DNA of 64,000 nucleotides from Streptococcus mitis subsp. hohhotensis (lineage in GTDB: Bacteria > Bacillota > Bacilli > Lactobacillales > Streptococcaceae), in the NCBI RefSeq assembly GCF_000722775.1, contig NZ_JPFZ01000009.1, positions 62,001-126,000 on the forward strand, read 5' to 3'. The notes below the pieces were generated by a model. That model did no database searches. It saw only the letters and a program-made list of their open reading frames with translations, and had not been told where the DNA came from. The translations under genes were made by a program, and so were the position numbers. Below, in pieces: positions 36,653 through 48,297 of the stretch. Within the stretch, counting starts at the first letter, position 1, and the number at the start of each line of letters is the position of its first letter.

Positions 36653-37330
36653 CTTCCTGTCCTCCTCGGACCAGCTCTTGTAGTCCAGCAGTTGGTCTGC
36701 CTGGCTGATGGCTCGCTCGGGTTCCTGAGTAAAGGGTTTATTCCCAAAAAACTCCAACCACGGTTTGCGAACCTTATCTTTGCTGGTTTCTCTGTATTTT
36801 TTGAGTTCCAAGAATGCCATCTTGACTAGATGGTGTTCCTGTCCATTGTTTGTGATAGTTAAGACCTCACCTGTCGTGTCCTCGCGCATACTAAAGCTGT
36901 GAAAAGCCAAGTCATCTTGGAAGTAGTTGCTGTCCACAATTGCAATGGCGTAAACAGGAGCAATATACTTGTAACTCTGGTGGGTGTCACCTTCACGTTG
37001 GCGAATTTTTTCGAGGTTTTGATTGACCTGGCTGCACAAATAAGCCCACAGGCGATTGATGAAAAAATTCTGATGATGTACCTGAATCTCAATAATTACT
37101 TGTGTCCCATTGTCCAACTCCGCCAAAACATCTATACTGGTATAGAAATCCTGCGCCGAGTACGGCAGGGAAGGCAAGACATGAATATTGCTTCCCTCTA
37201 AAATAGTTACATTTTTAGCTGGTAAATCCAGCATATCGCGGATAAACTGACAAGTGATTTCTGGATTGCTAAAGATTTTCTTAGCAACCAAGTCATTGGT
37301 TGGGCTGATGCCCGGATGTCTGAGAATCAT
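36416..37330 (-). CDS. Rpn family PD-(D/E)XK nuclease / putative transposase
   Basis: A 304-residue protein of the Rpn (PDDEXK_2, YhgA-like) family. N-terminal nuclease domain: start SPTNDLVAKKIFSNPE, catalytic residues Asp67 (SIDVLAELDNG) and Glu81-x-Gln83 (VIIEIQVHH). The C-terminal third has GIEQGLERGKVEG repeats and a helical tail. These nucleases promote recombination and some defend against phage, with a small C-terminal product made from an internal start as inhibitor. Here an internal AGGAGG and ATG are present. ATG at 37330 with GGAGGG; extended -10 TATAAT upstream. Downstream lie truncated copies of its 3' end. Confidence 0.88.
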   Translation of the reverse strand: MILRHPGISPTNDLVAKKIFSNPEITCQFIRDMLDLPAKNVTILEGSNIHVLPSLPYSAQDFYTSIDVLAELDNGTQVIIEIQVHHQNFFINRLWAYLCSQVNQNLEKIRQREGDTHQSYKYIAPVYAIAIVDSNYFQDDLAFHSFSMREDTTGEVLTITNNGQEHHLVKMAFLELKKYRETSKDKVRKPWLEFFGNKPFTQEPERAISQADQLLDYKSWSEEDRKMFSQLRMREEQALLAQDYALEQARAEGIEQGLERGKVEGSLSMLLNLVRQGLLTAEVASEQLGMTVAEFEELLKEHHK

Positions 37331-37471
37331 CCATTCCCTCCTTCTATTATACCATATTTTAAAATCTAATTTTGCTAGATTCGATGGTTCTATCTATTTA
37401 TTCGGAAAAAAGAGGATAAATGAAATAGTAAATAAAAAATAAGAACAGCGGATAAGCAATAAATTTTAAGA

Positions 37472-38023
37472 TTATCTGTCTTCTCCGCTTATCTGATAAT
37501 AAATAAGGTTCGCAATATAGCCTTTTCTCTCTACCCCATTTGCAACAGTCTTTAGATAGGACATTCCAGTCTTATCCATAACATGACCTGAAGCTGGGTT
37601 GAGACTGCCATATCGTGCTTTGACTTTTTGAAAATCTGCTTGAGTAAAACAGAAGTCTAAGATAGCTTTTAAGGCCTCTGTCATAAGACCACGACTCCAA
37701 TAGTTTTTTCCTAAAACATAGCCAATTTCACAACTGGAATCATCCTCATTTATCTCAATGATGCTGATATCTCCTATCACTTGCTCTGGCTTTTCTTTGA
37801 GGTAAATGACTCATTTGTAATAGTTGGGATTGGCATAGGAAGCAACCCAATTACGAATTGAGTTTCGAGTGTTCTCAACATCAGGATGGGGATTTCAAGT
37901 AACATAGGTCAGATTCTCAGCAGACGAAGCCCAATTCTGAAACATGGTTTCTGCATCACTTTCCACAAATCTTCGCAAGATTAAACGATCTGTCTGTAAT
38001 ATTTGCGTACCTATTGCTTTCAT
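37472..38023 (-). pseudogene. GNAT acetyltransferase with two nonsense codons
   Basis: A RimJ/RimL-like N-acetyltransferase: TDRLILRRFVESDAE near the start and EIGYVLGKNYWSRGLMTEAL for acetyl-CoA binding. In the frame from the ATG at 38023 there are two TGA codons, at 37895-37897 (after TYVT, before NPHPDV) and 37811-37813 (after NYYK, before VIYLK). Both stand where the family has Trp, so each is a TGG to TGA change. The remaining open part (37472-37780) is the C-terminal half and unlikely to work alone. Confidence 0.8.
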
Positions 38024-38124
38024 GATGTTACCTCGCTTTCTGGTGTGTGATTCTCTATTCAATCTCCATTGAAACTATAGTATATTGAGATAAACTGTAG
38101 ACAAATCAACTGTGGCATTCACAT

Positions 38125-38174
38125 TAATTTCTAAAAATACTTTAGAAGTTGATTGGTACTATTCTAGATTCAAT
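38125..38174 (-). repeat. 50-bp repeat, copy C (inverted)
   Basis: On the minus strand begins ATTGAATCTAGAATAGTA and ends TTTTTAGAAATTA, matching copies A and B at 35184-35289. Confidence 0.6.
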
Positions 38175-38232
38175 TTATTAGACTTTCAGTCAGTAGGTTT
38201 GAAGAAATAAAATCTAAATTCACTTTCTATAT

Positions 38233-38338
38233 TATACTCAATGAAAATCAAAGAGCAAACTAGGAAACTAGCCGAAGGCTGTACTTGAGTACGACAAGGC
38301 GACGTTGACGTGGTTTGAAGAGATTTTCGAAGAGTATT
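38233..38338 (-). repeat. BOX element (boxA-boxC type)
   Basis: On the plus strand begins TATACTCAATGAAAATC and ends GATTTTCGAAGAGTAT, so the element is in minus orientation. It lies in the 390-bp gap between the dead acetyltransferase and the esterase gene. Confidence 0.9.
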
Positions 38339-38412
38339 ACCCTTCTTTCTTGCATTGCTTTCTTAGATATGCTACAGTTGTGGTAGCGATTACAAAATAA
38401 AAGGAGTATATT

Positions 38413-39393
38413 ATGAAAAATCCAGCTTTGTTAGAAGAAATCAAGACCTATAAAGGCAGGGATGAGGTTCCAGAAGACTTTGATGCTTTCTGGGATGAGG
38501 AGGTGAAAAAAGTTTCAACTCTTCCAGCCTACCACTTGGAGGAAAGAAATTTCCACATTCCTCAAGTCAAGTGCTATGAGTTAACGTTTGAAGGAACCAA
38601 TGAAGGCAAGGTCTATGCGCGCGTCGTTCTTCCAAAAAGTGAGGAGAAGGTTCCACTAATCTTCCATTTCCATGGTTATATGGGACGTGGCTGGGACTGG
38701 GCCGATATGCTGTCCTTCACCGTAGCTGGTTACGGTGTTGTCTCCATGGATGTGCGGGTCCAGTCAGGTTATTCGCAAGACGGCTTACGTTCTCCTATAG
38801 GAAATACAGTTAAAGGACATATTATCCGTGGTGCTGTGGAAGGTCGGGAGCATCTCTTTTATAAGGATGTTTATCTGGACATTTACCAGTTGGTTGAAAT
38901 TGTTGCTAGTCTGCCTCAGGTGGATGAGAAGCGACTTTCTAGCTATGGTGCCTCACAAGGAGGAGCTCTAGCCTTGGTTGCGGCGGCGCTCAATCCTCGA
39001 ATTGAGAAAACTGTTGCCATCTATCCTTTCTTGTCAGACTTCAGACGAGTGCTTGAGATTGGGAATACTAGCGAGGCTTACGACGAACTTTTTCGTTATT
39101 TCAAGTTTCACGACCCCTTCCATGAAACTGAGGAGGAGATTATGGCGACCCTTGCCTATATCGATGTGAAAAATCTTGCCCATCGTATCCAAGATGAGGT
39201 TAAGATGATTACTGGCTTGGACGACGATGTTTGCTATCCTATTACCCAGTTTGCGATTTACAATCGTTTGACCTGCGATAAGGCCTATCGTATCATGCCA
39301 GAGTATGCTCATGAAGCCATGAATGTTTTTGTCAACGACCAAGTCTACAACTGGCTTTGTGGTAGTGATATCCCTTTTAAGTATGTGAAGTGA
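38413..39393 (+). CDS. Acetyl xylan esterase / cephalosporin C deacetylase family
   Basis: Alpha/beta hydrolase of carbohydrate esterase family 7, 326 residues, probably cytoplasmic (no signal peptide). Nucleophile elbow YGASQGGALALVAA, oxyanion region RGWDWADM, Asp in GLDDDVCYP and His in YAHEAMN. It removes acetyl groups from sugars; next to the nan locus the natural substrate may be O-acetylated sialic acid or other acetylated sugars, by context only. Own terminator follows. Confidence 0.88.
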   Translation: MKNPALLEEIKTYKGRDEVPEDFDAFWDEEVKKVSTLPAYHLEERNFHIPQVKCYELTFEGTNEGKVYARVVLPKSEEKVPLIFHFHGYMGRGWDWADMLSFTVAGYGVVSMDVRVQSGYSQDGLRSPIGNTVKGHIIRGAVEGREHLFYKDVYLDIYQLVEIVASLPQVDEKRLSSYGASQGGALALVAAALNPRIEKTVAIYPFLSDFRRVLEIGNTSEAYDELFRYFKFHDPFHETEEEIMATLAYIDVKNLAHRIQDEVKMITGLDDDVCYPITQFAIYNRLTCDKAYRIMPEYAHEAMNVFVNDQVYNWLCGSDIPFKYVK

Positions 39394-39399
39394 TGAATG

Positions 39400-39423
39400 A
39401 GAGAGTCTAGTAGCTCTCTTTTT
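39400..39423 (+). terminator. Terminator after the esterase gene
   Basis: AGAGAG/CTCTCT with an 8-base loop and T run. Confidence 0.7.
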
Positions 39424-39435
39424 GTATATGGGAAT

Positions 39436-39534
39436 TGAAAATACTTTCAAAAAAACCAGAAAAGCAAAATATTTCTAAAAATAGAATCTATTATAGATCA
39501 ACATAGAGAGAAATATATTATTTTATTGTATAAT
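39436..39534 (+). promoter_or_regulatory. nanA promoter with conserved nan boxes
   Basis: Box 1 TGAAAATACTTTCA (39436-39449); box 2, 41 bases on, AAAAATAGAATCTA (39477-39490); -10 TATAAT (39529-39534), 52 bases after the start of box 2. The -35 position holds GAGAGA, a poor match, suggesting activator dependence. The spacing equals that before nanE and the lyase gene. Confidence 0.65.
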
Positions 39535-39670
39535 AAATAAAAGTCTAGATTTTAAGAAATAAAATAATTACTTAGGGAGTATGTATTAATCGAGAATAAT
39601 AAATTGCATCAATTAGATTACTTTCCTATTTTAATTTTTCAACTAATTAAAAAAATCTTAACCAAAAAAG

Positions 39671-39682
39671 AAAGCGCTTACT
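39671..39682 (+). promoter_or_regulatory. cre-like site upstream of nanA
   Basis: AAAGCGCTTACT resembles half and core of a catabolite-responsive element. It lies 21 bases before the nanA ATG, where bound CcpA would act as a roadblock. Confidence 0.5.
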
Positions 39683-39684
39683 AA

Positions 39685-42189
<2,505 letters not shown>

Positions 42190-42261
42190 AAGCTAATTAT
42201 AGACATAAGAAAACATCTCTGTGTTAGGCTTGTCGTTCAAATACAAACGCTAAATTTCAAG

Positions 42262-42422
42262 TTAGTTAGCAATAAAAAAATCTCTGGGAGACTTGTAGTT
42301 CAAGCATTTTTTATGATAGTTGTTAATCCAATTTTTGATGAATGCGACTTCTTTAGGAGTCGTTTTCTTAGTTTCTTTAGGTAACCATTTATGAATGAGC
42401 TTATTGTGATTCTTATTAGTTT
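42262..42422 (-). pseudogene. Remnant of an IS30-family transposase (C-terminus)
   Basis: Minus-strand translation gives HNKLIHKWLPKETKKTT, then INNYHKKCLNYKSPRDFF and a stop, matching the end of IS30 transposases. No N-terminal part or inverted repeats survive. It ends against a BOX element, in the place where other strains carry the nanA 3' end and nanB. Confidence 0.75.
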
Positions 42423-42529
42423 TATACTTAATGAAAATCAAAGAGCAAACTAGGAAGCTAGCCGCAAGCTGTACTTGAGTACGGTAAGGCGACGCTGACG
42501 TGGTTTGAATTTGATTTTCGAAGAGTTTT
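42423..42529 (-). repeat. BOX element (boxA-boxC type)
   Basis: Starts TATACTTAATGAAAATC and ends GATTTTCGAAGAGTTTTA; slightly diverged. Lies between the IS30 remnant and the nanE promoter. Confidence 0.88.
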
Positions 42530-42566
42530 AGTTCATTTGGTTGTATATACGGATATTTATGTTACC

Positions 42567-42665
42567 TGAAACTACTTTCAGAAACAGCTGTTCTATAAAA
42601 TACTTTTGAAACTGTAATCTATCCTACTACAAAGTATTGAAAGCGCTTCATAAATGATATATAAT
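42567..42665 (+). promoter_or_regulatory. nanE-sat promoter with conserved nan boxes and cre
   Basis: Box 1 TGAAACTACTTTCA (42567-42580), box 2 GAAACTGTAATCTA (42608-42621), cre TTGAAAGCGCTTCA (42637-42650) whose first six bases are the -35, 17-bp spacer, -10 TATAAT (42660-42665). Box spacing is 41 and box 2 to -35 is 29 bases, as at 48139-48237. Confidence 0.75.
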
Positions 42666-42699
42666 CAACTCATAAGAACAAAGAAAAGGAGGAAAGAGG

Positions 42700-43398
42700 A
42701 TGCCACAGATTACTAAAGAAGCCTTGATTGAACAAATCAAAGATGGAATCATCGTTTCTTGTCAGGCCCTTCCTCACGAACCGCTTTATACAGAAGCGGG
42801 AGGAGTCATTCCCTTGCTGGTCAAAGCGGCTGAGCAAGGTGGAGCAGTCGGTATCCGAGCAAACAGTGTTCGCGATATCAAGGAAATCAAGGAGGTCACA
42901 AACCTTCCAATAATTGGGATAATTAAACGAGATTATCCACCGCAAGAACCCTTTATCACTGCCACCATGAAAGAAGTTGATGAATTGGCAGAACTTGATA
43001 TAGAGGTAATTGCTCTGGATTGTACCAAGCGTGAACGCTACGATGGTTTAGAGATTCAAGAGTTTATTCGTCAGGTTAAGGAAAAATACCCTAACCAGCT
43101 CTTGATGGCTGACACAAGTACTTTTGAAGAAGGCCTAGCAGCTGTTGAAGCGGGAATTGACTTTGTCGGAACAACCTTATCAGGATACACATCTTACAGT
43201 CCTAAAGTGGATGGTCCCGATTTTGAATTAATTAAAAAACTCTGTGATGCCGGTGTAGATGTCATTGCAGAAGGGAAAATTCATACACCAGAACAAGCCA
43301 AACAAATCCTTGGATATGGAGTGCGAGGTATTGTTGTCGGTGGCGCTATTACTAGACCAAAAGAGATTACAGAACGCTTCGTTGCTGGTCTTAAATAA
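42700..43398 (+). CDS. nanE: N-acetylmannosamine-6-phosphate 2-epimerase
   Basis: TIM-barrel epimerase converting ManNAc-6-P to GlcNAc-6-P, 232 residues: [56 protein letters not shown] and [18 protein letters not shown]. Strong GGAGGAAAGAGG start. First gene after the nan promoter; cytoplasmic step after the kinase NanK. Confidence 0.95.
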   Translation: MPQITKEALIEQIKDGIIVSCQALPHEPLYTEAGGVIPLLVKAAEQGGAVGIRANSVRDIKEIKEVTNLPIIGIIKRDYPPQEPFITATMKEVDELAELDIEVIALDCTKRERYDGLEIQEFIRQVKEKYPNQLLMADTSTFEEGLAAVEAGIDFVGTTLSGYTSYSPKVDGPDFELIKKLCDAGVDVIAEGKIHTPEQAKQILGYGVRGIVVGGAITRPKEITERFVAGLK

Positions 43399-43442
43399 CA
43401 CAATTTAAAAACAGAGGAGAGTGGTGGATGCGTAGGATGGAA

Positions 43443-43456
43443 TGAAAACGTATACA
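43443..43456 (+). promoter_or_regulatory. cre-like site between nanE and satA
   Basis: TGAAAACGTATACA matches the catabolite-responsive element consensus with one mismatch. It lies 55 bases before satA, suggesting an additional regulated start or a roadblock. Confidence 0.5.
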
Positions 43457-43495
43457 AACGCAAGAACTCATTATCCAATATGGATACGCTTATAA

Positions 43496-44839
<1,344 letters not shown>

Positions 44840-44855
44840 GCACTAAATCAGATTG

Positions 44856-44906
44856 ATCCCTCCCTTTTCCCTGTGCATAGTCTATGTAAGAAAAGGGAGG
44901 ATTTTG
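44856..44906 (+). terminator. Hairpin between satA and satB (attenuator)
   Basis: ATCCCTCCCTTTTC and GAAAAGGGAGGAT pair over about 13 bases (one bulged C) with a 20-base loop, followed by TTTTG. It probably lowers satBC expression relative to the binding protein, as common for ABC importers. Confidence 0.7.
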
Positions 44907-45039
44907 TTTGAGATGTAAGGAACTGTCACGAAATTAAAATGAAGTTCTTACATAAGCGAATCTTAAAAAATTTCATTTTGATTTTAAAACAGTTCAAGAA
45001 AGTCAAAAAATTATTCTATTTGAAAGAGAGGTGCCGACA

Positions 45040-45927
45040 GTGAAAGTTAATAAAATTCGTATGAGAGAAACTATTATTTCTTATGCTTTCCTAGCGCCAG
45101 TTTTATTCTTCTTCGTTGTCTTCGTTTTAGTACCAATGATTATGGGCTTCATCACAAGTTTCTTTAACTACTCTATGACTAGTTTTGAATTTGTGGGCTT
45201 AGATAACTATATCCGTATGTTTAAAGATCCTGTTTTTACAAAATCTTTGATTAACACAGTTATTTTGGTTGTTGGATCTGTACCGATTGTTGTTCTCTTT
45301 TCGCTCTTTGTGGCGTCGCAAACCTACCATCAAAATGCTATTGCCAGATCTTTCTACCGTTTCGTCTTTTTCCTTCCTGTTGTAACAGGTAGTGTTGCCG
45401 TAACAGTTGTTTGGAAATGGATTTATGACCCACTATCAGGGATTCTAAACTTTGTCCTTAAATCAAGTCATATCATCAGCCAGAATATTTCTTGGTTGGG
45501 AGATAAACACTGGGCATTACTGGCAATTATGATTATCCTCTTGACAACTTCAGTTGGTCAGCCGATTATCCTTTATATCGCTGCTATGGGGAATATTGAC
45601 AATTCACTGGTTGAAGCGGCTCGTGTAGACGGTGCAACTGAATTTCAAGTTTTCTGGAAGATTAAATGGCCAAGCCTTCTTCCAACAACTCTTTATATTG
45701 CAATCATCACAACAATCAACTCATTCCAAGTTTTCGCCTTGATTCAGCTTTTGACATCTGGTGGGCCAAACTACTCAACAAGTACCTTGATGTACTACCT
45801 GTACGAAAAAGCCTTCCAATTGACAGAATACGGCTATGCCAACACAATTGGTGTCTTTTTGGCAGTCATGATTGCGATCGTAAGTTTTGTTCAATTTAAA
45901 GCACTCGGAAACGACGTAGAATATTAA
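45040..45927 (+). CDS. satB: Sialic acid ABC transporter permease SatB
   Basis: Six-helix permease of 295 residues with the EAA loop EAARVDGATEFQVFWKIKWP. Starts at GTG 45040 with GAGAGG eight bases upstream; another GTG nine bases earlier is less well placed. Works with SatC and a shared ATPase encoded elsewhere. Confidence 0.9.
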   Translation: MKVNKIRMRETIISYAFLAPVLFFFVVFVLVPMIMGFITSFFNYSMTSFEFVGLDNYIRMFKDPVFTKSLINTVILVVGSVPIVVLFSLFVASQTYHQNAIARSFYRFVFFLPVVTGSVAVTVVWKWIYDPLSGILNFVLKSSHIISQNISWLGDKHWALLAIMIILLTTSVGQPIILYIAAMGNIDNSLVEAARVDGATEFQVFWKIKWPSLLPTTLYIAIITTINSFQVFALIQLLTSGGPNYSTSTLMYYLYEKAFQLTEYGYANTIGVFLAVMIAIVSFVQFKALGNDVEY

Positions 45928-45942
45928 AGAAAGGAGACGGCT

Positions 45943-46782
45943 ATGCAATCTACACAAAAGAAACCTTTAACAGCTTTCACTGTTATTTCAACTATTATCT
46001 TGCTCTTGTTGACCGTGCTGTTCATCTTTCCATTCTACTGGATTTTGACAGGGGCATTCAAATCACAACCTGATACAATCGTTATTCCTCCTCAGTGGTT
46101 CCCTAAAATGCCAACCATGGAAAACTTCCAACAACTCATGGTGCAAAACCCTGCTATGCAATGGATGTGGAACTCTGTGTTTATCTCGCTAGTAACCATG
46201 TTCTTAGTCTGTGCGACCTCTTCTCTAGCAGGTTATGTATTGGCTAAAAAACGTTTTTACGGTCAACGCATTCTATTTGCTATCTTTATCGCTGCTATGG
46301 CGCTTCCAAAACAAGTTGTCCTTGTACCATTGGTACGTATCGTCAACTTCATGGGAATTCACGATACTCTCTGGGCCGTTATCTTGCCTTTGATTGGATG
46401 GCCATTCGGGGTCTTCCTCATGAAACAGTTTAGTGAGAATATCCCTACAGAATTGCTTGAATCAGCTAAAATCGACGGTTGTGGTGAGATTCGTACTTTC
46501 TGGAGCGTAGCCTTCCCGATTGTGAAACCAGGATTTGCGGCCCTTGCAATCTTCACCTTCATCAATACTTGGAACGACTACTTCATGCAGTTGGTAATGT
46601 TGACTTCACGTCAAAACTTGACCATTTCACTCGGGGTTGCGACCATGCAGGCTGAAATGGCAACCAACTATGGTTTGATCATGGCGGGTGCCGCTCTTGC
46701 AGCCGTGCCAATCGTAACAGTCTTCCTAGTCTTCCAAAAATCCTTCACACAAGGTATCACTATGGGAGCTGTCAAAGGTTAG
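45943..46782 (+). CDS. satC: Sialic acid ABC transporter permease SatC
   Basis: Six-helix permease of 279 residues, EAA loop ESAKIDGCGEIRTFWSVAFP. AAAGGAGACGG precedes the ATG. Its stop is directly followed by a BOX element. No ATPase gene follows, so an MsmK-type ATPase elsewhere is needed, as known for this system. Confidence 0.9.
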   Translation: MQSTQKKPLTAFTVISTIILLLLTVLFIFPFYWILTGAFKSQPDTIVIPPQWFPKMPTMENFQQLMVQNPAMQWMWNSVFISLVTMFLVCATSSLAGYVLAKKRFYGQRILFAIFIAAMALPKQVVLVPLVRIVNFMGIHDTLWAVILPLIGWPFGVFLMKQFSENIPTELLESAKIDGCGEIRTFWSVAFPIVKPGFAALAIFTFINTWNDYFMQLVMLTSRQNLTISLGVATMQAEMATNYGLIMAGAALAAVPIVTVFLVFQKSFTQGITMGAVKG

Positions 46783-46887
46783 TACTCTGCGAAAATCGAA
46801 TTCAAACTACGTCAGCGTCACCTTGCCATACTTAAGTATTGCCTGTGGTTAGCTTTCTAGTTTGTTCTTTGATTTTCATTGAGTATA
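46783..46887 (+). repeat. BOX element abutting the satC stop
   Basis: Begins TACTCTGCGAAAATCG and ends TTTTCATTGAGTATA; a diverged copy (TGGTTAGCTTTCTAGTTTG inside). It starts one base after the satC stop codon. Confidence 0.88.
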
Positions 46888-46902
46888 AGAGAATATAGAG
46901 TT

Positions 46903-46961
46903 ATAAGTGTCTACAAAATGTTGGGTATTTGCTGACCATAGAGATTTTGTTAGACACTTAT
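46903..46961. repeat. Long inverted repeat upstream of the yhcH-like gene
   Basis: ATAAGTGTCTACAAAAT (46903-46919) and ATTTTGTTAGACACTTAT (46944-46961) are inverted repeats, perfect but for one extra T, with a 24-base spacer. No T run follows. It could be a hairpin in the transcript or the remains of a small mobile element. Confidence 0.55.
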
Positions 46962-47008
46962 CAACTTAAGAATGATTTTAGTTAACTATCAGAAACGAAG
47001 GAAAGAGT

Positions 47009-47461
47009 ATGATTTTTGACGATTTGAAAAACATCACCTTTTACAAAGGAATTCATCCCAATCTAGACAAGGCTATCGACTATCTCTATCAACATCGTAA
47101 GGATTCTTTTGAATTAGGTAAGTATGAAATTGACGGGGACAAGGTCTTTCTAGTTGTTCAGGAAAATGTCCTCAATCAATCTGAAAATGATCAATTTGAG
47201 CATCATAAGAACTATGCAGATTTGCATTTGCTGGTAGAAGGACATGAATATTCGAGCTACGGTTCACGTATCAAAGATGAAGCAGTAGCATTCGACGAAG
47301 CGAGTGACATTGGCTTTGTTCATTGTCACGAAAACTACCCACTCTTGTTGGGTTATCACAATTTTGCAATTTTCTTTCCAGGAGAACCACACCAGCCAAA
47401 TGGCTATGCAGGTATGGAAGAGAAGGTTCGCAAATATCTCTTTAAAATTTTGATTGATTAA
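47009..47461 (+). CDS. YhcH/YjgK/YiaL family protein
   Basis: A 150-residue cupin-type protein linked to sialic acid catabolism in many bacteria (YhcH), proposed to handle anomers of ManNAc or sialic acid. Motifs: EHHKNYADLHLLVEGHE and FAIFFPGEPHQPNGYAG, with likely metal-binding His. The start has GGAAAGAG upstream. Precedes the DUF624 gene. Confidence 0.85.
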   Translation: MIFDDLKNITFYKGIHPNLDKAIDYLYQHRKDSFELGKYEIDGDKVFLVVQENVLNQSENDQFEHHKNYADLHLLVEGHEYSSYGSRIKDEAVAFDEASDIGFVHCHENYPLLLGYHNFAIFFPGEPHQPNGYAGMEEKVRKYLFKILID

Positions 47462-47480
47462 AAAATCAGGAGGAGCAAAC

Positions 47481-48125
47481 ATGGCACAAAAAGGAGTAAG
47501 CCTTATCAAGGCAGCATTTGATACAGATAACTTTCTCATGCGTTTTAGTGAGAAAGTCTTGGATATCGTGACAGCCAATCTTCTTTTTGTCATCTCTTGT
47601 TTACCCATCGTGACGATTGGAGTGGCTAAAATTAGCCTCTACGAGACTATGTTTGAGATTAAGAAGAGTAGACGTGTGCCTGTCTTTAAAATCTATCTAA
47701 GAGCTTTCAAGCAAAATCTGAAGCTAGGTCTTCAGTTAGGTCTGCTTGAGTTGGGTATCGTCTCATTAAGCCTTCTAGACCTCTATCTCTTTTGGGGGCA
47801 GACAGCTATGCCTTTCCAAATGGTGAAAGCTATCTGTCTAGGCGTTCTTATCTTCCTCACTATCGTGATGTTGGCTAGCTATCCCATCGCTGCGCGCTAT
47901 GATTTAACTTGGAAAGAAGTGCTGCAAAAAGGACTTATCTTGGCAAGTTTTAACTTTCCTTGGTTCTTCCTCATGTTAGCTATTCTCTTTCTTATTGTGA
48001 TGGTTCTTTATCTGTCCGCCTTCAGTTTACTTTTAGGTGGCTCAGCCTTCCTACTCTTTGGGTTTGGCTTATTAGTTTTTATCCAGACTGGATTGATGGA
48101 GAAAATTTTCGCAAAATACCAATAA
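47481..48125 (+). CDS. DUF624 (YesL-like) membrane protein
   Basis: A 214-residue protein with four to five hydrophobic helices, of the YesL/DUF624 type often found with sugar ABC importers. Function unknown. Start MAQKGVSLIK with AGGAGGAGC upstream; a longer frame overlaps the previous gene without support. Confidence 0.8.
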   Translation: MAQKGVSLIKAAFDTDNFLMRFSEKVLDIVTANLLFVISCLPIVTIGVAKISLYETMFEIKKSRRVPVFKIYLRAFKQNLKLGLQLGLLELGIVSLSLLDLYLFWGQTAMPFQMVKAICLGVLIFLTIVMLASYPIAARYDLTWKEVLQKGLILASFNFPWFFLMLAILFLIVMVLYLSAFSLLLGGSAFLLFGFGLLVFIQTGLMEKIFAKYQ

Positions 48126-48138
48126 GATGACTTGTCTA

Positions 48139-48237
48139 TGAAACTACTTTCAAGACATAAACATTTCAAAATTCATATCGAAACTAAAATCTAAGTGTAT
48201 ACAAGATATTGAAAGCGTTTTTTACAAGGTGTATACT
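48139..48237 (+). promoter_or_regulatory. Lyase operon promoter with conserved nan boxes and cre-like site
   Basis: Box 1 TGAAACTACTTTCA (48139-48152), box 2 GAAACTAAAATCTA (48180-48193), -35 TTGAAA inside TTGAAAGCGTTTTT (48209-48222), 17-bp spacer, -10 TATACT (48232-48237). Spacing equals that of the nanE promoter to the base. Confidence 0.75.
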
Positions 48238-48297
48238 AAAAACGTAAAGAATAAATCCTGCTTTTAGCAGAAAAAAAGAAATCTTAGGAGAAAATCT

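Noticed and set aside
35593-37330. CRISPR-like array from the repeated GIEQGLERG codons
   Set aside because: The repeats are coding, in frame and without spacers.
37811-37897. TGA read as tryptophan in the acetyltransferase
   Set aside because: Every other gene in the window uses TGA as stop; a decayed gene is simpler.
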